Part shown: in pieces, positions 9,133 to 17,385 of the stretch
How positions within the stretch are numbered: the first letter of the stretch is position 1
How the letters are laid out: every line of letters starts with the position of its first letter
From: Microlunatus elymi
GTDB taxonomy: Bacteria; Actinomycetota; Actinomycetes; Propionibacteriales; Propionibacteriaceae
DNA length: 64,000 nucleotides
NCBI RefSeq assembly: GCF_007362775.1
Contig: NZ_CP041692.1
Span: 3,286,001 to 3,350,000, forward strand
Direction: 5' to 3'
The notes under the pieces: generated by a model
What the model was told of the DNA's origin: nothing
The model's database searches: none
What the model saw: only the letters and a program-made list of their open reading frames with translations
Program-made: the position numbers and the translations under genes

Positions 9133-10287
9133 TCAGGTGGCGGAGCCGCCGACGACGATCTCGCCTGCTTGGTCATCAACCGAGTTGAGCTTCTCGAAGA
9201 AGTGGGGGGCGCGCTCGACCAGAGTGCCCGTTCGGTAGTAGGGATCGTCCGGCTGCAAGGGAAAGTCGACCGTCTTGCGCTCGATCGCGGACTCGTAGAT
9301 CGCGGTCACCAACTCGATCGCGTTGCGGCCGTCGGTGCCGTCGATGGCCGGTCGGCGCCCTTCCGCGACGGCGGCCAGGAAGTCACCGATCTGGCCGGGA
9401 TGGCCGGTCTTGGCCAGCGGCCGGTGGGCAGCCGCGACGGCGTCGAGCTCGGTGATCAACTGATCGTTGGCACCGCCCGGGAATCCGTTGGGCCGATGCC
9501 GATCGGCGGCCACGGACCAGGGTTGTGACACCCGGGCGTGCTGGCCCTGGATCACGATCGACTGCTGCTCACCGTGATGCACCGTCGAGCTGGTGAGCTC
9601 GGCCAGGCCGCGGTCGTACTGCAGGATCGCCACCGACAGGTCCTCGACCTCGGCGTTGTCGTGCTGGGCGTTGCTCATCACCGCGGTGACCGCCCGCGGA
9701 CGGCCGAGCAGCCACAGGGTGAGGTCGATGTGGTGAATGGCGTGATTGAGGGTGCAGCCGCCGCCTTCGGTCGCCCACCTGCCCCGCCACCACAGGTCGT
9801 AATAGGGCAGCGAACGGGACCAGGCCGAATTGATCTGAGCGTGCGAGATGGTCCCGATCAGGCCGGAGTCGAGGACCTCCTTCAGACTCGCCATGTCGTC
9901 GCGGTAGCGATTCTGCGCAACGCTGCCGAGCAGCTTCCCGGAAGCCTCGGCCGCCGCGATCATCGCGTCGCACTCCTCCAGCGACGGCGCCATCGGCTTC
10001 TCCACCAGCACGTTCACGCCGGCGTTCAGCGCCAGAATCGTCATCGGGGCGTGGGCGTCCGGCGGGGTCGCGACGCTGACCAGGTCCAGCCATTCGGCGG
10101 CCAGCATCTCGGCGGCATCGGCGTAGACCCGTGCGTCCGGCAGGTCGAACTCGGCCCGCCTGGCCTCGGCCTTGCCGGGCACGATGTCGCAGAGCGCGAC
10201 GACCTGGCATTGCTGCGGATGGTCCAGGTACCCGCGCAGGTGCGCGGCCGAGATTCCGCCGGTGCCGATGATGCCGACCTTGAGCAT
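9133..10287 (-). CDS. Gfo/Idh/MocA family oxidoreductase
   Basis: A 384-residue NAD(P)-dependent oxidoreductase of the glucose-fructose oxidoreductase/inositol dehydrogenase type. The Rossmann motif is at the start (KVGIIGTGGISAAH), the family EKP motif is in LVEKPMAPS (about residue 95), and the substrate-side motif appears as GGGCTLNHAIHHIDL. I chose the ATG at 10287 because the protein then begins directly with the Rossmann strand and has GGAAGG upstream; the frame stays open further upstream but without family-like sequence. Just upstream lies a perfect CAAACGTTTG palindrome, suggesting control by a LacI-family regulator. The sugar or cyclitol substrate is unknown. Confidence 0.85.
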   Translation of the reverse strand: MLKVGIIGTGGISAAHLRGYLDHPQQCQVVALCDIVPGKAEARRAEFDLPDARVYADAAEMLAAEWLDLVSVATPPDAHAPMTILALNAGVNVLVEKPMAPSLEECDAMIAAAEASGKLLGSVAQNRYRDDMASLKEVLDSGLIGTISHAQINSAWSRSLPYYDLWWRGRWATEGGGCTLNHAIHHIDLTLWLLGRPRAVTAVMSNAQHDNAEVEDLSVAILQYDRGLAELTSSTVHHGEQQSIVIQGQHARVSQPWSVAADRHRPNGFPGGANDQLITELDAVAAAHRPLAKTGHPGQIGDFLAAVAEGRRPAIDGTDGRNAIELVTAIYESAIERKTVDFPLQPDDPYYRTGTLVERAPHFFEKLNSVDDQAGEIVVGGSAT

Positions 10288-10312
10288 GGAGTTGCCTTCC
10301 CTGCTTGGACTA

Positions 10313-10322
10313 CAAACGTTTG
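10313..10322. promoter_or_regulatory. Candidate LacI-type operator (CAAACGTTTG)
   Basis: A perfect 10-bp palindrome lies 25 bp upstream of the oxidoreductase start, in the 94-bp gap after glgP. Sequences centred on AACGTT are typical of LacI/GalR operators. It differs from the palindrome at 2501-2519, so another regulator may be responsible. Confidence 0.45.
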
Positions 10323-10381
10323 CAGCGTCGAACCTGTCAGACCGGGTACGCGACGGCAAGTCTTTCAGTTGATTTGCCACG

Positions 10382-12967
10382 TCATTCGGCAGCAGGGAGG
10401 GCGGCCAGCCCCAGCTCGGCGTCGCTGGCCAACTCGGGGTGATGCGGCACCACCCGGACGGTGTACCCGATCGCACCGGAGCGTTCGGTGTCCACCACAC
10501 CCTGATAGCGGCGCACCCCGTCGGTCTGATCGACACCGTCGGTGATCCGATGGGTACGAATGTCGAACAACTCGTCGTCGGCACCGACGCGGCCGGTGAT
10601 CAACTGCACCTCGATCTCGTCCGACCTCAACTCCCCCAGCCGGACCAGCGCACTGACCTCGATCTGGCTGCCGACCTGGACGGTCTCGCCGCCGAGACTC
10701 TCGACATGATCAACACTGACCTGCGACCAGAGATCGCGGACCCGCCGCTTCCAGACGGCGAGCTTCTCTGCTGCCTGCGGCGAGGAGTCGAGCCGGCGTG
10801 ACGAGGCCGCGGCGGGCGCGTACAGCTGTTCGACGTAGTCGCGGACCATCCGCGAGGCCAGCACCTTCGGACCCAGCCCGGCCACCGTGTCGATCATGGT
10901 CTGCACCCACCGCTGCGGGACACCATGGCCGTCGGTGTCGTAGAACCTCATCACGATCTCGTTCTCGATCATGTCGTACAGCGACCGCGCTTCAAGATCA
11001 TCACGCTGGGACGGGTCGTCGATCCCTTCTGCGGAAGGGATTGCCCAGCCGTAGGCCGGGTCGTACCACTCGTCCCACCAGCCGTCCCGGATGGACAGGT
11101 TGGCGGCACCGTTCAGCGCTGCCTTCATGCCGGAGGTGCCGCACGCCTCGTACGGCCGGAGCGGGTTGTTCATCCAGACGTCACAACCGGGATAGAGCGG
11201 CCGCGCCATCCCGATGTCGTAGTCCGGCAGGAAGACGATCCGATGCCGTACGGATTCCTGGTCGGCGAACTGCACCAACTGCTGGATCAGCGCCTTGCCG
11301 CCCTCGTCGTCGGGATGCGACTTGCCGGCGATCACGATCTGGATGGGCCGCTGCGGATCGGTCAGCAATCGCTTCAGGCGTTCGGGATCGCGCAACATCA
11401 ACGTCAACCGCTTGTACGAGGGCACCCGCCGGGCGAAGCCGAAGGTTGCGACGTCGGGGTCGAGGACGTCGGCGGTCCAGTCGCTCGGCAGTCCACGGTT
11501 GCGGCAGCTGGCCGCAAGCCGTTCCCGGGCCATGTTGATCAGGTCCAGCCGCATGGTCCGCTTCAGTGCCCAGATGCTCTGCCGGTCGACGCGTTCCAGC
11601 CCGGCCCAGTCGTAGCCGTCCAGCACCGTGTCGCCGTCGCCCCGGGCCGATTCCAACATCTCCAGCAGTGCCGGATGCATCCAGGTCTCGTGATGGACAC
11701 CATTGGTGATCGAGGTGATCGGCACCTCGGCGGTGTCGAAGAGTCGCCAGAGGCCGTGGAACATCTCCCGGGAGACTTCTCCGTGCAGCTTGGAGACTCC
11801 GTTGGCGCGCTGGGCCAGCCGGAAACCCATCACGGCCATGTTGAACCGGCCCGGATCGCCACCGTCGTAGTCCTCCGCCCCCAGCGCCAGCACCCGATCC
11901 ATCGGCAGCGGCTGGTAATGCTCGAAGTAGCGGCGGATCAGGTCCCGGTCGAATCGGTCGATGCCGGCCGGCACCGGGGTGTGGGTGGTGAACACGGTGC
12001 CGGCGCGGGTCTCCTCCAGGGCCGCGTCGAAGTCGAGCACCGGATGATCATGATCACCGGTGAGAAACTCGCGAATCCGTTCCAGGCCGAGGAATCCGGC
12101 ATGTCCCTCGTTGGTGTGGAAGACCTGCGGAGCCGGCGTGCCGGTGTTGGCGCAGTAGGCGCGGATGGCGCGTACGCCGCCGATGCCGAGCAGGATCTCC
12201 TGGGCCAGCCGATGATCGGGACCACCGCCGTACAGCCGGTCAGTGACGTCGCGATCGCTACCGGTGTTGGACTCCACGTCGGAGTCCAGCAACAGCAGCG
12301 GGACGCGTCCGACCTGAGCCAGCCAGACCTGGGCGTGCAGGGTACGGCCGTCCAGCGGCACCTCGATGACCACCGGCCGGGCCGGATCGGACTGATCACG
12401 CAACAGCCGCAACGGCAGGCTGTTCGGATCGATCATCGGGTAGCGCTCCTGCTGCCAGCCGGAGGCGTTCAGCGACTGGGTGAAGTAGCCGTGCCGATAG
12501 AGCAGGCCGACCCCGATCACCGGTACGCCGAGATCACTGGCCGCCTTCAGATGATCACCGGCCAGGATGCCCAGCCCGCCCGAATACTGCGGCAGCACCT
12601 CGGTGATGCCGAACTCGGGCGAGAAGTAGCCGATCCCCCGCGGTGCGTCCGGCTGACCGGCCGCCCATTCCTGATACCAGCGGTCGGCCTGCAGGTAGTC
12701 GGCGAGATCGGCCTGCGCCAGCTCCAGACTGCGCAGGAACCGGCGATCGCCGGCCAGCTCGGTGAGCCGGTCGGACCCGACCTCGGACAGCAGCTTGATC
12801 GGATCGTGCCGGGTCCGCGCCCACAGCTGTGAATCGATGCTGGCGAACAGCTCCCGGGTGTCGGCATGCCAGCACCACCGCAGGTTCAGAGCCAGCTCGG
12901 CCAGGGCAGTCAACGGCTCCGGCAGGACCGGCCGGACAGTGAATCGACGAATCGCGCGCACGCGCAC
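10382..12967 (-). CDS. glgP: Alpha-glucan (glycogen/maltodextrin) phosphorylase
   Basis: An 861-residue GT35 phosphorylase that releases glucose 1-phosphate from alpha-1,4-glucans. The N-terminal 110 residues (RRFTVRPVLPEPLTALAELA) match the DUF3417 extension of the actinobacterial phosphorylase subtype. The pyridoxal-phosphate lysine is Lys615 in EACGTSGMKAALNG. Two GTG codons two residues apart could start the protein; the second would give VRAIRRF. It lies opposite glgX and divergent from the phosphatase and GlgE genes. Its product is the substrate of the phosphoglucomutase at 21240. Confidence 0.94.
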   Translation of the reverse strand: MRVRAIRRFTVRPVLPEPLTALAELALNLRWCWHADTRELFASIDSQLWARTRHDPIKLLSEVGSDRLTELAGDRRFLRSLELAQADLADYLQADRWYQEWAAGQPDAPRGIGYFSPEFGITEVLPQYSGGLGILAGDHLKAASDLGVPVIGVGLLYRHGYFTQSLNASGWQQERYPMIDPNSLPLRLLRDQSDPARPVVIEVPLDGRTLHAQVWLAQVGRVPLLLLDSDVESNTGSDRDVTDRLYGGGPDHRLAQEILLGIGGVRAIRAYCANTGTPAPQVFHTNEGHAGFLGLERIREFLTGDHDHPVLDFDAALEETRAGTVFTTHTPVPAGIDRFDRDLIRRYFEHYQPLPMDRVLALGAEDYDGGDPGRFNMAVMGFRLAQRANGVSKLHGEVSREMFHGLWRLFDTAEVPITSITNGVHHETWMHPALLEMLESARGDGDTVLDGYDWAGLERVDRQSIWALKRTMRLDLINMARERLAASCRNRGLPSDWTADVLDPDVATFGFARRVPSYKRLTLMLRDPERLKRLLTDPQRPIQIVIAGKSHPDDEGGKALIQQLVQFADQESVRHRIVFLPDYDIGMARPLYPGCDVWMNNPLRPYEACGTSGMKAALNGAANLSIRDGWWDEWYDPAYGWAIPSAEGIDDPSQRDDLEARSLYDMIENEIVMRFYDTDGHGVPQRWVQTMIDTVAGLGPKVLASRMVRDYVEQLYAPAAASSRRLDSSPQAAEKLAVWKRRVRDLWSQVSVDHVESLGGETVQVGSQIEVSALVRLGELRSDEIEVQLITGRVGADDELFDIRTHRITDGVDQTDGVRRYQGVVDTERSGAIGYTVRVVPHHPELASDAELGLAALPAAE

Positions 12968-13027
12968 ACAGTAGGGGTTGCGGATCGGGTTTGCAGGCCG
13001 ATCGGCCCAGCACCCTACGATGAGCCG

Positions 13028-13681
13028 GTGCCGAACCGACCCGGACCGCCTCCGATCACAGCAGACGCCGCATCAGCAACTGCCCTGCTGGGCTTCGATC
13101 CTGCCGAACTGCGCAACACATACGCGGTGATGCGGCACGGGCAGAGCCATCCCAACGTGGCCGGTGTGATCGTCTGCCGGCCGGACGCGGGGATCGATCC
13201 TGCCAACGGTCTGACCGAACTGGGACGGCAGCAGGCGCGGGACGCTGCGTTGCTCTGGACCGAGGACCAGGACCGGCCGCCGGTGATCATCTCCTCGGAC
13301 TTCACCCGTGCCCTCGAGACCGCCGAGGAACTGCGCACGATCACCGGTGCCGATCCGGTGATCATCGACGTACGACTGCGCGAACGTGACTTCGGCAGCT
13401 ACGACGGCGGGCCGGTCAGCGGCTACGACGAGGTCTGGGCCGCCGACGCCGCAGGCACCTGCATCCACGGCATCGAATCGGTTGCCGACGTTCTCGCGCG
13501 GACCGCGGAGTTGATCAAGGAGCTGGATGCTCGTTACCAAGATCAACAAATCGTCCTGGTCTCACACGGCGACACCGCCCAGATCACCATCGCCGCCTTC
13601 GCCGGCGTGCGTCCCGATCAGCACCGCTCCCTGCCCGGCCTGGGCAACGCCGAGATCCGCCCCCTCACCGGAGAGCACTGA
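13028..13681 (+). CDS. Histidine phosphatase (phosphoglycerate mutase-like) family protein
   Basis: A 217-residue histidine-phosphatase-fold protein. The phosphoacceptor RHG motif is in TYAVMRHGQSHPN (about residue 37), further conserved groups lie in SSDFTRALETAEEL and RLRERDFGSYDG, and the second catalytic His is in VLVSHGDTAQ. The start is GTG at 13028, giving a short N-terminal lead; no good ribosome-binding site is visible. It lies between the glgP promoter region and glgE on the glgE strand. A role in dephosphorylating a sugar phosphate is plausible but not shown. Confidence 0.8.
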   Translation: MPNRPGPPPITADAASATALLGFDPAELRNTYAVMRHGQSHPNVAGVIVCRPDAGIDPANGLTELGRQQARDAALLWTEDQDRPPVIISSDFTRALETAEELRTITGADPVIIDVRLRERDFGSYDGGPVSGYDEVWAADAAGTCIHGIESVADVLARTAELIKELDARYQDQQIVLVSHGDTAQITIAAFAGVRPDQHRSLPGLGNAEIRPLTGEH

Positions 13682-13870
13682 CCGAGCTCGCCGCCGGCCC
13701 TGCCAAGTGTTGCTTGCTGTCAGCGGCAATCTGCCGGGACATGCACCGTGAATGACCCCGATCGCAGCCATCTCGCCGGCAGATTCTCGGCGGGCCGGCG
13801 GGGGCGGCGACGTCCCGAGGTGGGGACGAATGCTGTCCGCGGGACGCGCGTCGCCACTAAGGTCGGCGGT

Positions 13871-15949
13871 GTGACGGTTCCAGGAGCTCGACGCGCGCAG
13901 CCCGGTCAAGGGACGACGATCGGCCGGATTCCGGTGATCAAGCCCTCTCCGGTGGTCGAGAACGGCGCCTTTCCCGCCAAGGCGGCGATCGACGAGTTGT
14001 TCAGTATCGAGGCCACGGTCTTCCGCGAGGGCCACGATGCGGTCGGCGCCCAGGTCGTGTTGACCGATCCCGACGGCGCCAGCAGCGTACGGCCGATGCG
14101 TCCGGTGCCGCCGGCCGGTTTCGACCGCTGGGGCGCACGGGTTGGACTGGACCGGCTCGGCAGCTGGCGGTTCCGGATCGAGGCGTACGACGATCCGTTC
14201 GAGACCTGGCTGCACAACGCGAAGATCAAGATCCCGGCCGGCATCGACGTCGAACTGATGTGTGCCGAGGGACGGGAACTGTTCGAGGAGGCCGCCGGCA
14301 TCGCCCGCGCCGCCGGTGATGCCGCCGCGGTCGAGTTGCTGTCCAGCGCGGCCCGATTCCTCGGCGTCGCGGTCCAGGTCGAAGATCGACTTGCCCGGGC
14401 TCGCACCGACGACGTACTGGCGGCGATGGCCGTCCACAAGCCACGCCGACTGCTCACCACGACACCGGAGTATCCGATCTTCTGCGATCGGCGGCGGGCC
14501 CTCTTCTCGTCCTGGTACGAGTTCTTCCCGCGTTCCATCGGCGCGCACCGATCTGCCAGCGGGCATTGGGTCTCCGGCACGTTCGCCACCGCACAGGAAC
14601 GGCTGGAAGCTGCCGCCCGGATGGGCTTCGACGTGGTGTACCTGCCGCCCATCCATCCGATCGGCTACAGCTATCGCAAGGGTCGCAACAACACCCTGCA
14701 ACCAGGTCCGGAGGATCCCGGTTCACCGTGGGCGATCGGCAACGCCGACGGTGGCCACGACGCGATCCATCCCGAACTCGGCACCTTCGACGACTTCGAC
14801 GAGTTCGTCCGCACAGCCAGGAGCCTGGGCCTGGAGGTCGCGATGGACTTCGCTCTGCAGGCGTCGCCCGACCATCCGTGGGTGCAAGATCATCCGGAGT
14901 GGTTCAGCAAGCGGATCGACGGCAGCATCGCCTACGCCGAGAACCCGCCGAAGAAGTATCAGGACATCTACCCGATCAACTTCGACCAAGATCAGGACGG
15001 CATCTACGCCGAGTGCCTGCGCTTGATCAACTTGTGGGTCGATCACGGCGTGACGATCTTCCGGGTGGACAATCCGCACACCAAGCCGGTCGACTTCTGG
15101 GCCTGGCTACTGGCCGAGGTACGCCGTACGAATCCGGAGGTGATCTTCCTCGCCGAGGCGTTCACCCGTCCGGAGATGATGCACACCCTGGGCAAGATCG
15201 GCTTCCACCAGAGCTACAGCTATTTCACCTGGCGCAACGAGAAGTGGGAGATCATCGAGTACCTGACCGAGCTCAGCACCCAGACCGACGGCTTCCTGCG
15301 GCCGAACTTCTTCGTCAACACTCCGGACATCCTGCCGACCTTCCTGCAGTCCGGTTCACCGACCGCGTTCACCATCCGCGCGGTCCTGGCCGCGACGCTG
15401 TCCTCGAACTGGGGCGTCTACTCCGGTTTCGAACTCTACGAGCACACCCCGTTGCGGCACGGCTCGGAGGAGTACCTGAACTCGGAGAAGTACGAGTACC
15501 GGCCGCGCGACTTCGCCGGTGCCGAGGAACGCGGAGAGTCGCTCGCGCTGCTGCTGGGCAGGCTGAACGAACTCCGCCGCGAACATCCCGCCCTGCAGCA
15601 GGTGCGCGATCTGCACTTCCACACCACGCCGCATGATCAGGTGCTCGCCTACTCCAAGCGTGTCGGTGACGACCTGATCATCGTCGTCTGCAGCCTCGAC
15701 CCGCATCAGGTCGCCGAGACCGAAGTCTTCCTGGACATGTCCGCGCTCGGCTTCGATGATCATGACGTGCTAGAAGTCCATGATCAACTTTCCGGCCGGA
15801 GGTGGCGCTGGGGCCAGCGTAATTACGTCCGGCTCACCCTCGAGGATCCGGCGCACATCCTGACCGTCACGCCACCGAGTGCGGTGACACCGTCTGCTAC
15901 CCGACCCGACACCTCCACAGCGAAACCTTCCGGTTCGGGCGCCTCATGA
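13871..15949 (+). CDS. glgE: Alpha-1,4-glucan:maltose-1-phosphate maltosyltransferase GlgE
   Basis: A 692-residue GH13_3 enzyme that extends alpha-glucan using maltose 1-phosphate. The N-terminal domain begins at IGRIPVIKPSPVVENG. Catalytic residues are the nucleophile Asp400 in FRVDNPHTKPVDFW, the acid Glu429 in IFLAEAFTRPEMM and Asp in FVNTPDILPTF. With the GTG at 13871 these sit close to the known positions in characterised GlgE proteins (Asp394 and Glu423 in Streptomyces, from memory), which favours this start over a GTG at 13748 that adds 41 Arg/Gly-rich residues. It overlaps the maltokinase gene by four bases (ATGA), so the two are translationally coupled. Confidence 0.95.
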   Translation: MTVPGARRAQPGQGTTIGRIPVIKPSPVVENGAFPAKAAIDELFSIEATVFREGHDAVGAQVVLTDPDGASSVRPMRPVPPAGFDRWGARVGLDRLGSWRFRIEAYDDPFETWLHNAKIKIPAGIDVELMCAEGRELFEEAAGIARAAGDAAAVELLSSAARFLGVAVQVEDRLARARTDDVLAAMAVHKPRRLLTTTPEYPIFCDRRRALFSSWYEFFPRSIGAHRSASGHWVSGTFATAQERLEAAARMGFDVVYLPPIHPIGYSYRKGRNNTLQPGPEDPGSPWAIGNADGGHDAIHPELGTFDDFDEFVRTARSLGLEVAMDFALQASPDHPWVQDHPEWFSKRIDGSIAYAENPPKKYQDIYPINFDQDQDGIYAECLRLINLWVDHGVTIFRVDNPHTKPVDFWAWLLAEVRRTNPEVIFLAEAFTRPEMMHTLGKIGFHQSYSYFTWRNEKWEIIEYLTELSTQTDGFLRPNFFVNTPDILPTFLQSGSPTAFTIRAVLAATLSSNWGVYSGFELYEHTPLRHGSEEYLNSEKYEYRPRDFAGAEERGESLALLLGRLNELRREHPALQQVRDLHFHTTPHDQVLAYSKRVGDDLIIVVCSLDPHQVAETEVFLDMSALGFDDHDVLEVHDQLSGRRWRWGQRNYVRLTLEDPAHILTVTPPSAVTPSATRPDTSTAKPSGSGAS

Positions 15950-17307
15950 TCAATGGGCGGTTGATCGACCATCTCACCTCCGCCCGGTGGTTCGGCGGCA
16001 ACCGTCGAACCGCCCGGGTGTCGGGGACATTCCCGCTGCCCTGGCTCCGCGAGCCCGGCAACTGGCCCGCCGTCCGGCTGGAGATCGCCCGGATCGTCTA
16101 CCAGGACAGCGATCTCACCGATCTCTACCAACTGTTGATCAGCTATCACCCGGACCACGATCCGGGCGACGCGTTGCTGATCATCGACGATCCCGACCAC
16201 GGTCGGCTGGCGGGTGTCGACGCAACCGAGGATCCGGCCGCGCATCAGGCGTTGCTGGACGTGATCATCGGTGCGGTGCGGGGGTCGAGTCCTGGTCCTT
16301 CGACAAGCTCAGCTCCCTCGGGAGGCAGCCCCGCGAGTGCCGGTGCCGACCTCGTGCCGCGGCTACTGGACGGGTCCGGATTGCAGCCGTCGCTGCCGTC
16401 GCAGGTTTTCGGCGGAGAACAGTCCAACACGTCGATCGAGTACGCCCACAAGGTGATCTTGAAATTGTTCCGCCATCTGCACCCGGGACGCAATCGGGAC
16501 ATCGAGACGCTCGCGGCCCTGACCCGCGCCGACTGCCCGGACGTGCCCGCCCTGCGTGGCTGGTTGGAGGGGCGATGGGTGACGGAGGCGGGCGATGAAC
16601 CGGTCACGGCCGATCTGGCGATGCTGACCACGTACATCCCCCGATCTCGTGACGGTTGGGAATTCGCACTGGCCGAATACCGGCTCGATCACGACTTCAC
16701 CGGTCCTGCCCACGACCTCGGCCACTCCTTGGCACGGGTACACGCGGAACTGCGCCGGCAGTTCCCGGCGAACGAACTGGGCGGCGACCAGGTCGCGACG
16801 ACGATGCGGCAGCGGCTGACCGCGGCGTTGGCCGAGGTGCCCCAGTTGGTCGGCGATCAGCCGAGGTTGACCACGATCTTCGAGTCCCTGCTCGGCCGGC
16901 GCGTGGCCGTGCAACGCGTGCACGCCGATTTCCACCTCGGCCAGGCCCTGCACACACCCGACGGCTGGAAGATCATCGACTTCGAGGGCGAACCGGCCAC
17001 CTCGGACGCCGATCGATCCCGGCCGGACAGCGTCTGGCGCGATGTCGCCGGTGCCCTGCGCTCCTTCGACTACGTCGCCGCGCACGACCACGTACTGCAT
17101 TCCCGGGCGATCGCGTCCTCCTGGGTCACCGCCTGCCAGCAAGCCTTCCTGGACGGCTACGGCAAGGGCGCGAGCCGGACCGTCGACCGCGACCTGTTGC
17201 GTGCCTACCTTGCCGACAAGGCGATCTACGAGACCGTCTACGAGGCCCGACATCGTCCCGACTGGCTGCCGATCCCGCTGGCCGCCGTGGCCGGCCTGTC
17301 GCCATGA
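15946..17307 (+). CDS. mak: Maltokinase (Mak/Pep2)
   Basis: A 453-residue maltokinase that uses ATP to make maltose 1-phosphate for GlgE. It starts with the typical LTSARWFGGNRRTARV cap segment. The kinase core has the catalytic-loop residues in VQRVHADFHLGQAL and the metal-binding Asp in WKIIDFEGEPATSDADR. A Ser/Pro/Gly-rich stretch at about residues 113-131 (GSSPGPSTSSAPSGG) lies between two conserved segments and is encoded by a copy of the dispersed CCTTCGACAAGCTCAG repeat at 16294-16312. It appears as an in-frame insertion in a linker and should be tolerated. The gene sits between glgE and glgB. Confidence 0.93.
   Translation: MINGRLIDHLTSARWFGGNRRTARVSGTFPLPWLREPGNWPAVRLEIARIVYQDSDLTDLYQLLISYHPDHDPGDALLIIDDPDHGRLAGVDATEDPAAHQALLDVIIGAVRGSSPGPSTSSAPSGGSPASAGADLVPRLLDGSGLQPSLPSQVFGGEQSNTSIEYAHKVILKLFRHLHPGRNRDIETLAALTRADCPDVPALRGWLEGRWVTEAGDEPVTADLAMLTTYIPRSRDGWEFALAEYRLDHDFTGPAHDLGHSLARVHAELRRQFPANELGGDQVATTMRQRLTAALAEVPQLVGDQPRLTTIFESLLGRRVAVQRVHADFHLGQALHTPDGWKIIDFEGEPATSDADRSRPDSVWRDVAGALRSFDYVAAHDHVLHSRAIASSWVTACQQAFLDGYGKGASRTVDRDLLRAYLADKAIYETVYEARHRPDWLPIPLAAVAGLSP
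16294..16312 (+). repeat. In-frame copy of the CCTTCGACAAGCTCAG hairpin repeat inside maltokinase
   Basis: The sequence GGTCCTTCGACAAGCTCAG matches the unit of the array at 39,661-39,966. It encodes GPSTSS in a linker of maltokinase. Only the left half of the inverted-repeat ends is retained; the right end reads CTCC instead of GACC. Confidence 0.8.
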
Positions 17308-17385
17308 TCAGCAGTGGCGCATGATCAGAAATGGCATGGAGATCATCCGACGAACACCGATCAGCACCGAAGGAGAGGATGCGCT

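Noticed and set aside
10288-10584. N-terminal extension of the Gfo/Idh/MocA oxidoreductase
   Set aside because: It would run across the palindrome and into glgP; the Rossmann motif and ribosome-binding site place the start at 10287.
10925-12832. Long open frame opposite glgP
   Set aside because: A typical high-GC antisense frame; Arg/His/Val-rich with no domain and fully overlapping a clear phosphorylase.
13748-13870. Upstream start of GlgE adding 41 residues
   Set aside because: The extension is Arg/Gly-rich without family similarity, and catalytic positions fit better with the start at 13871.
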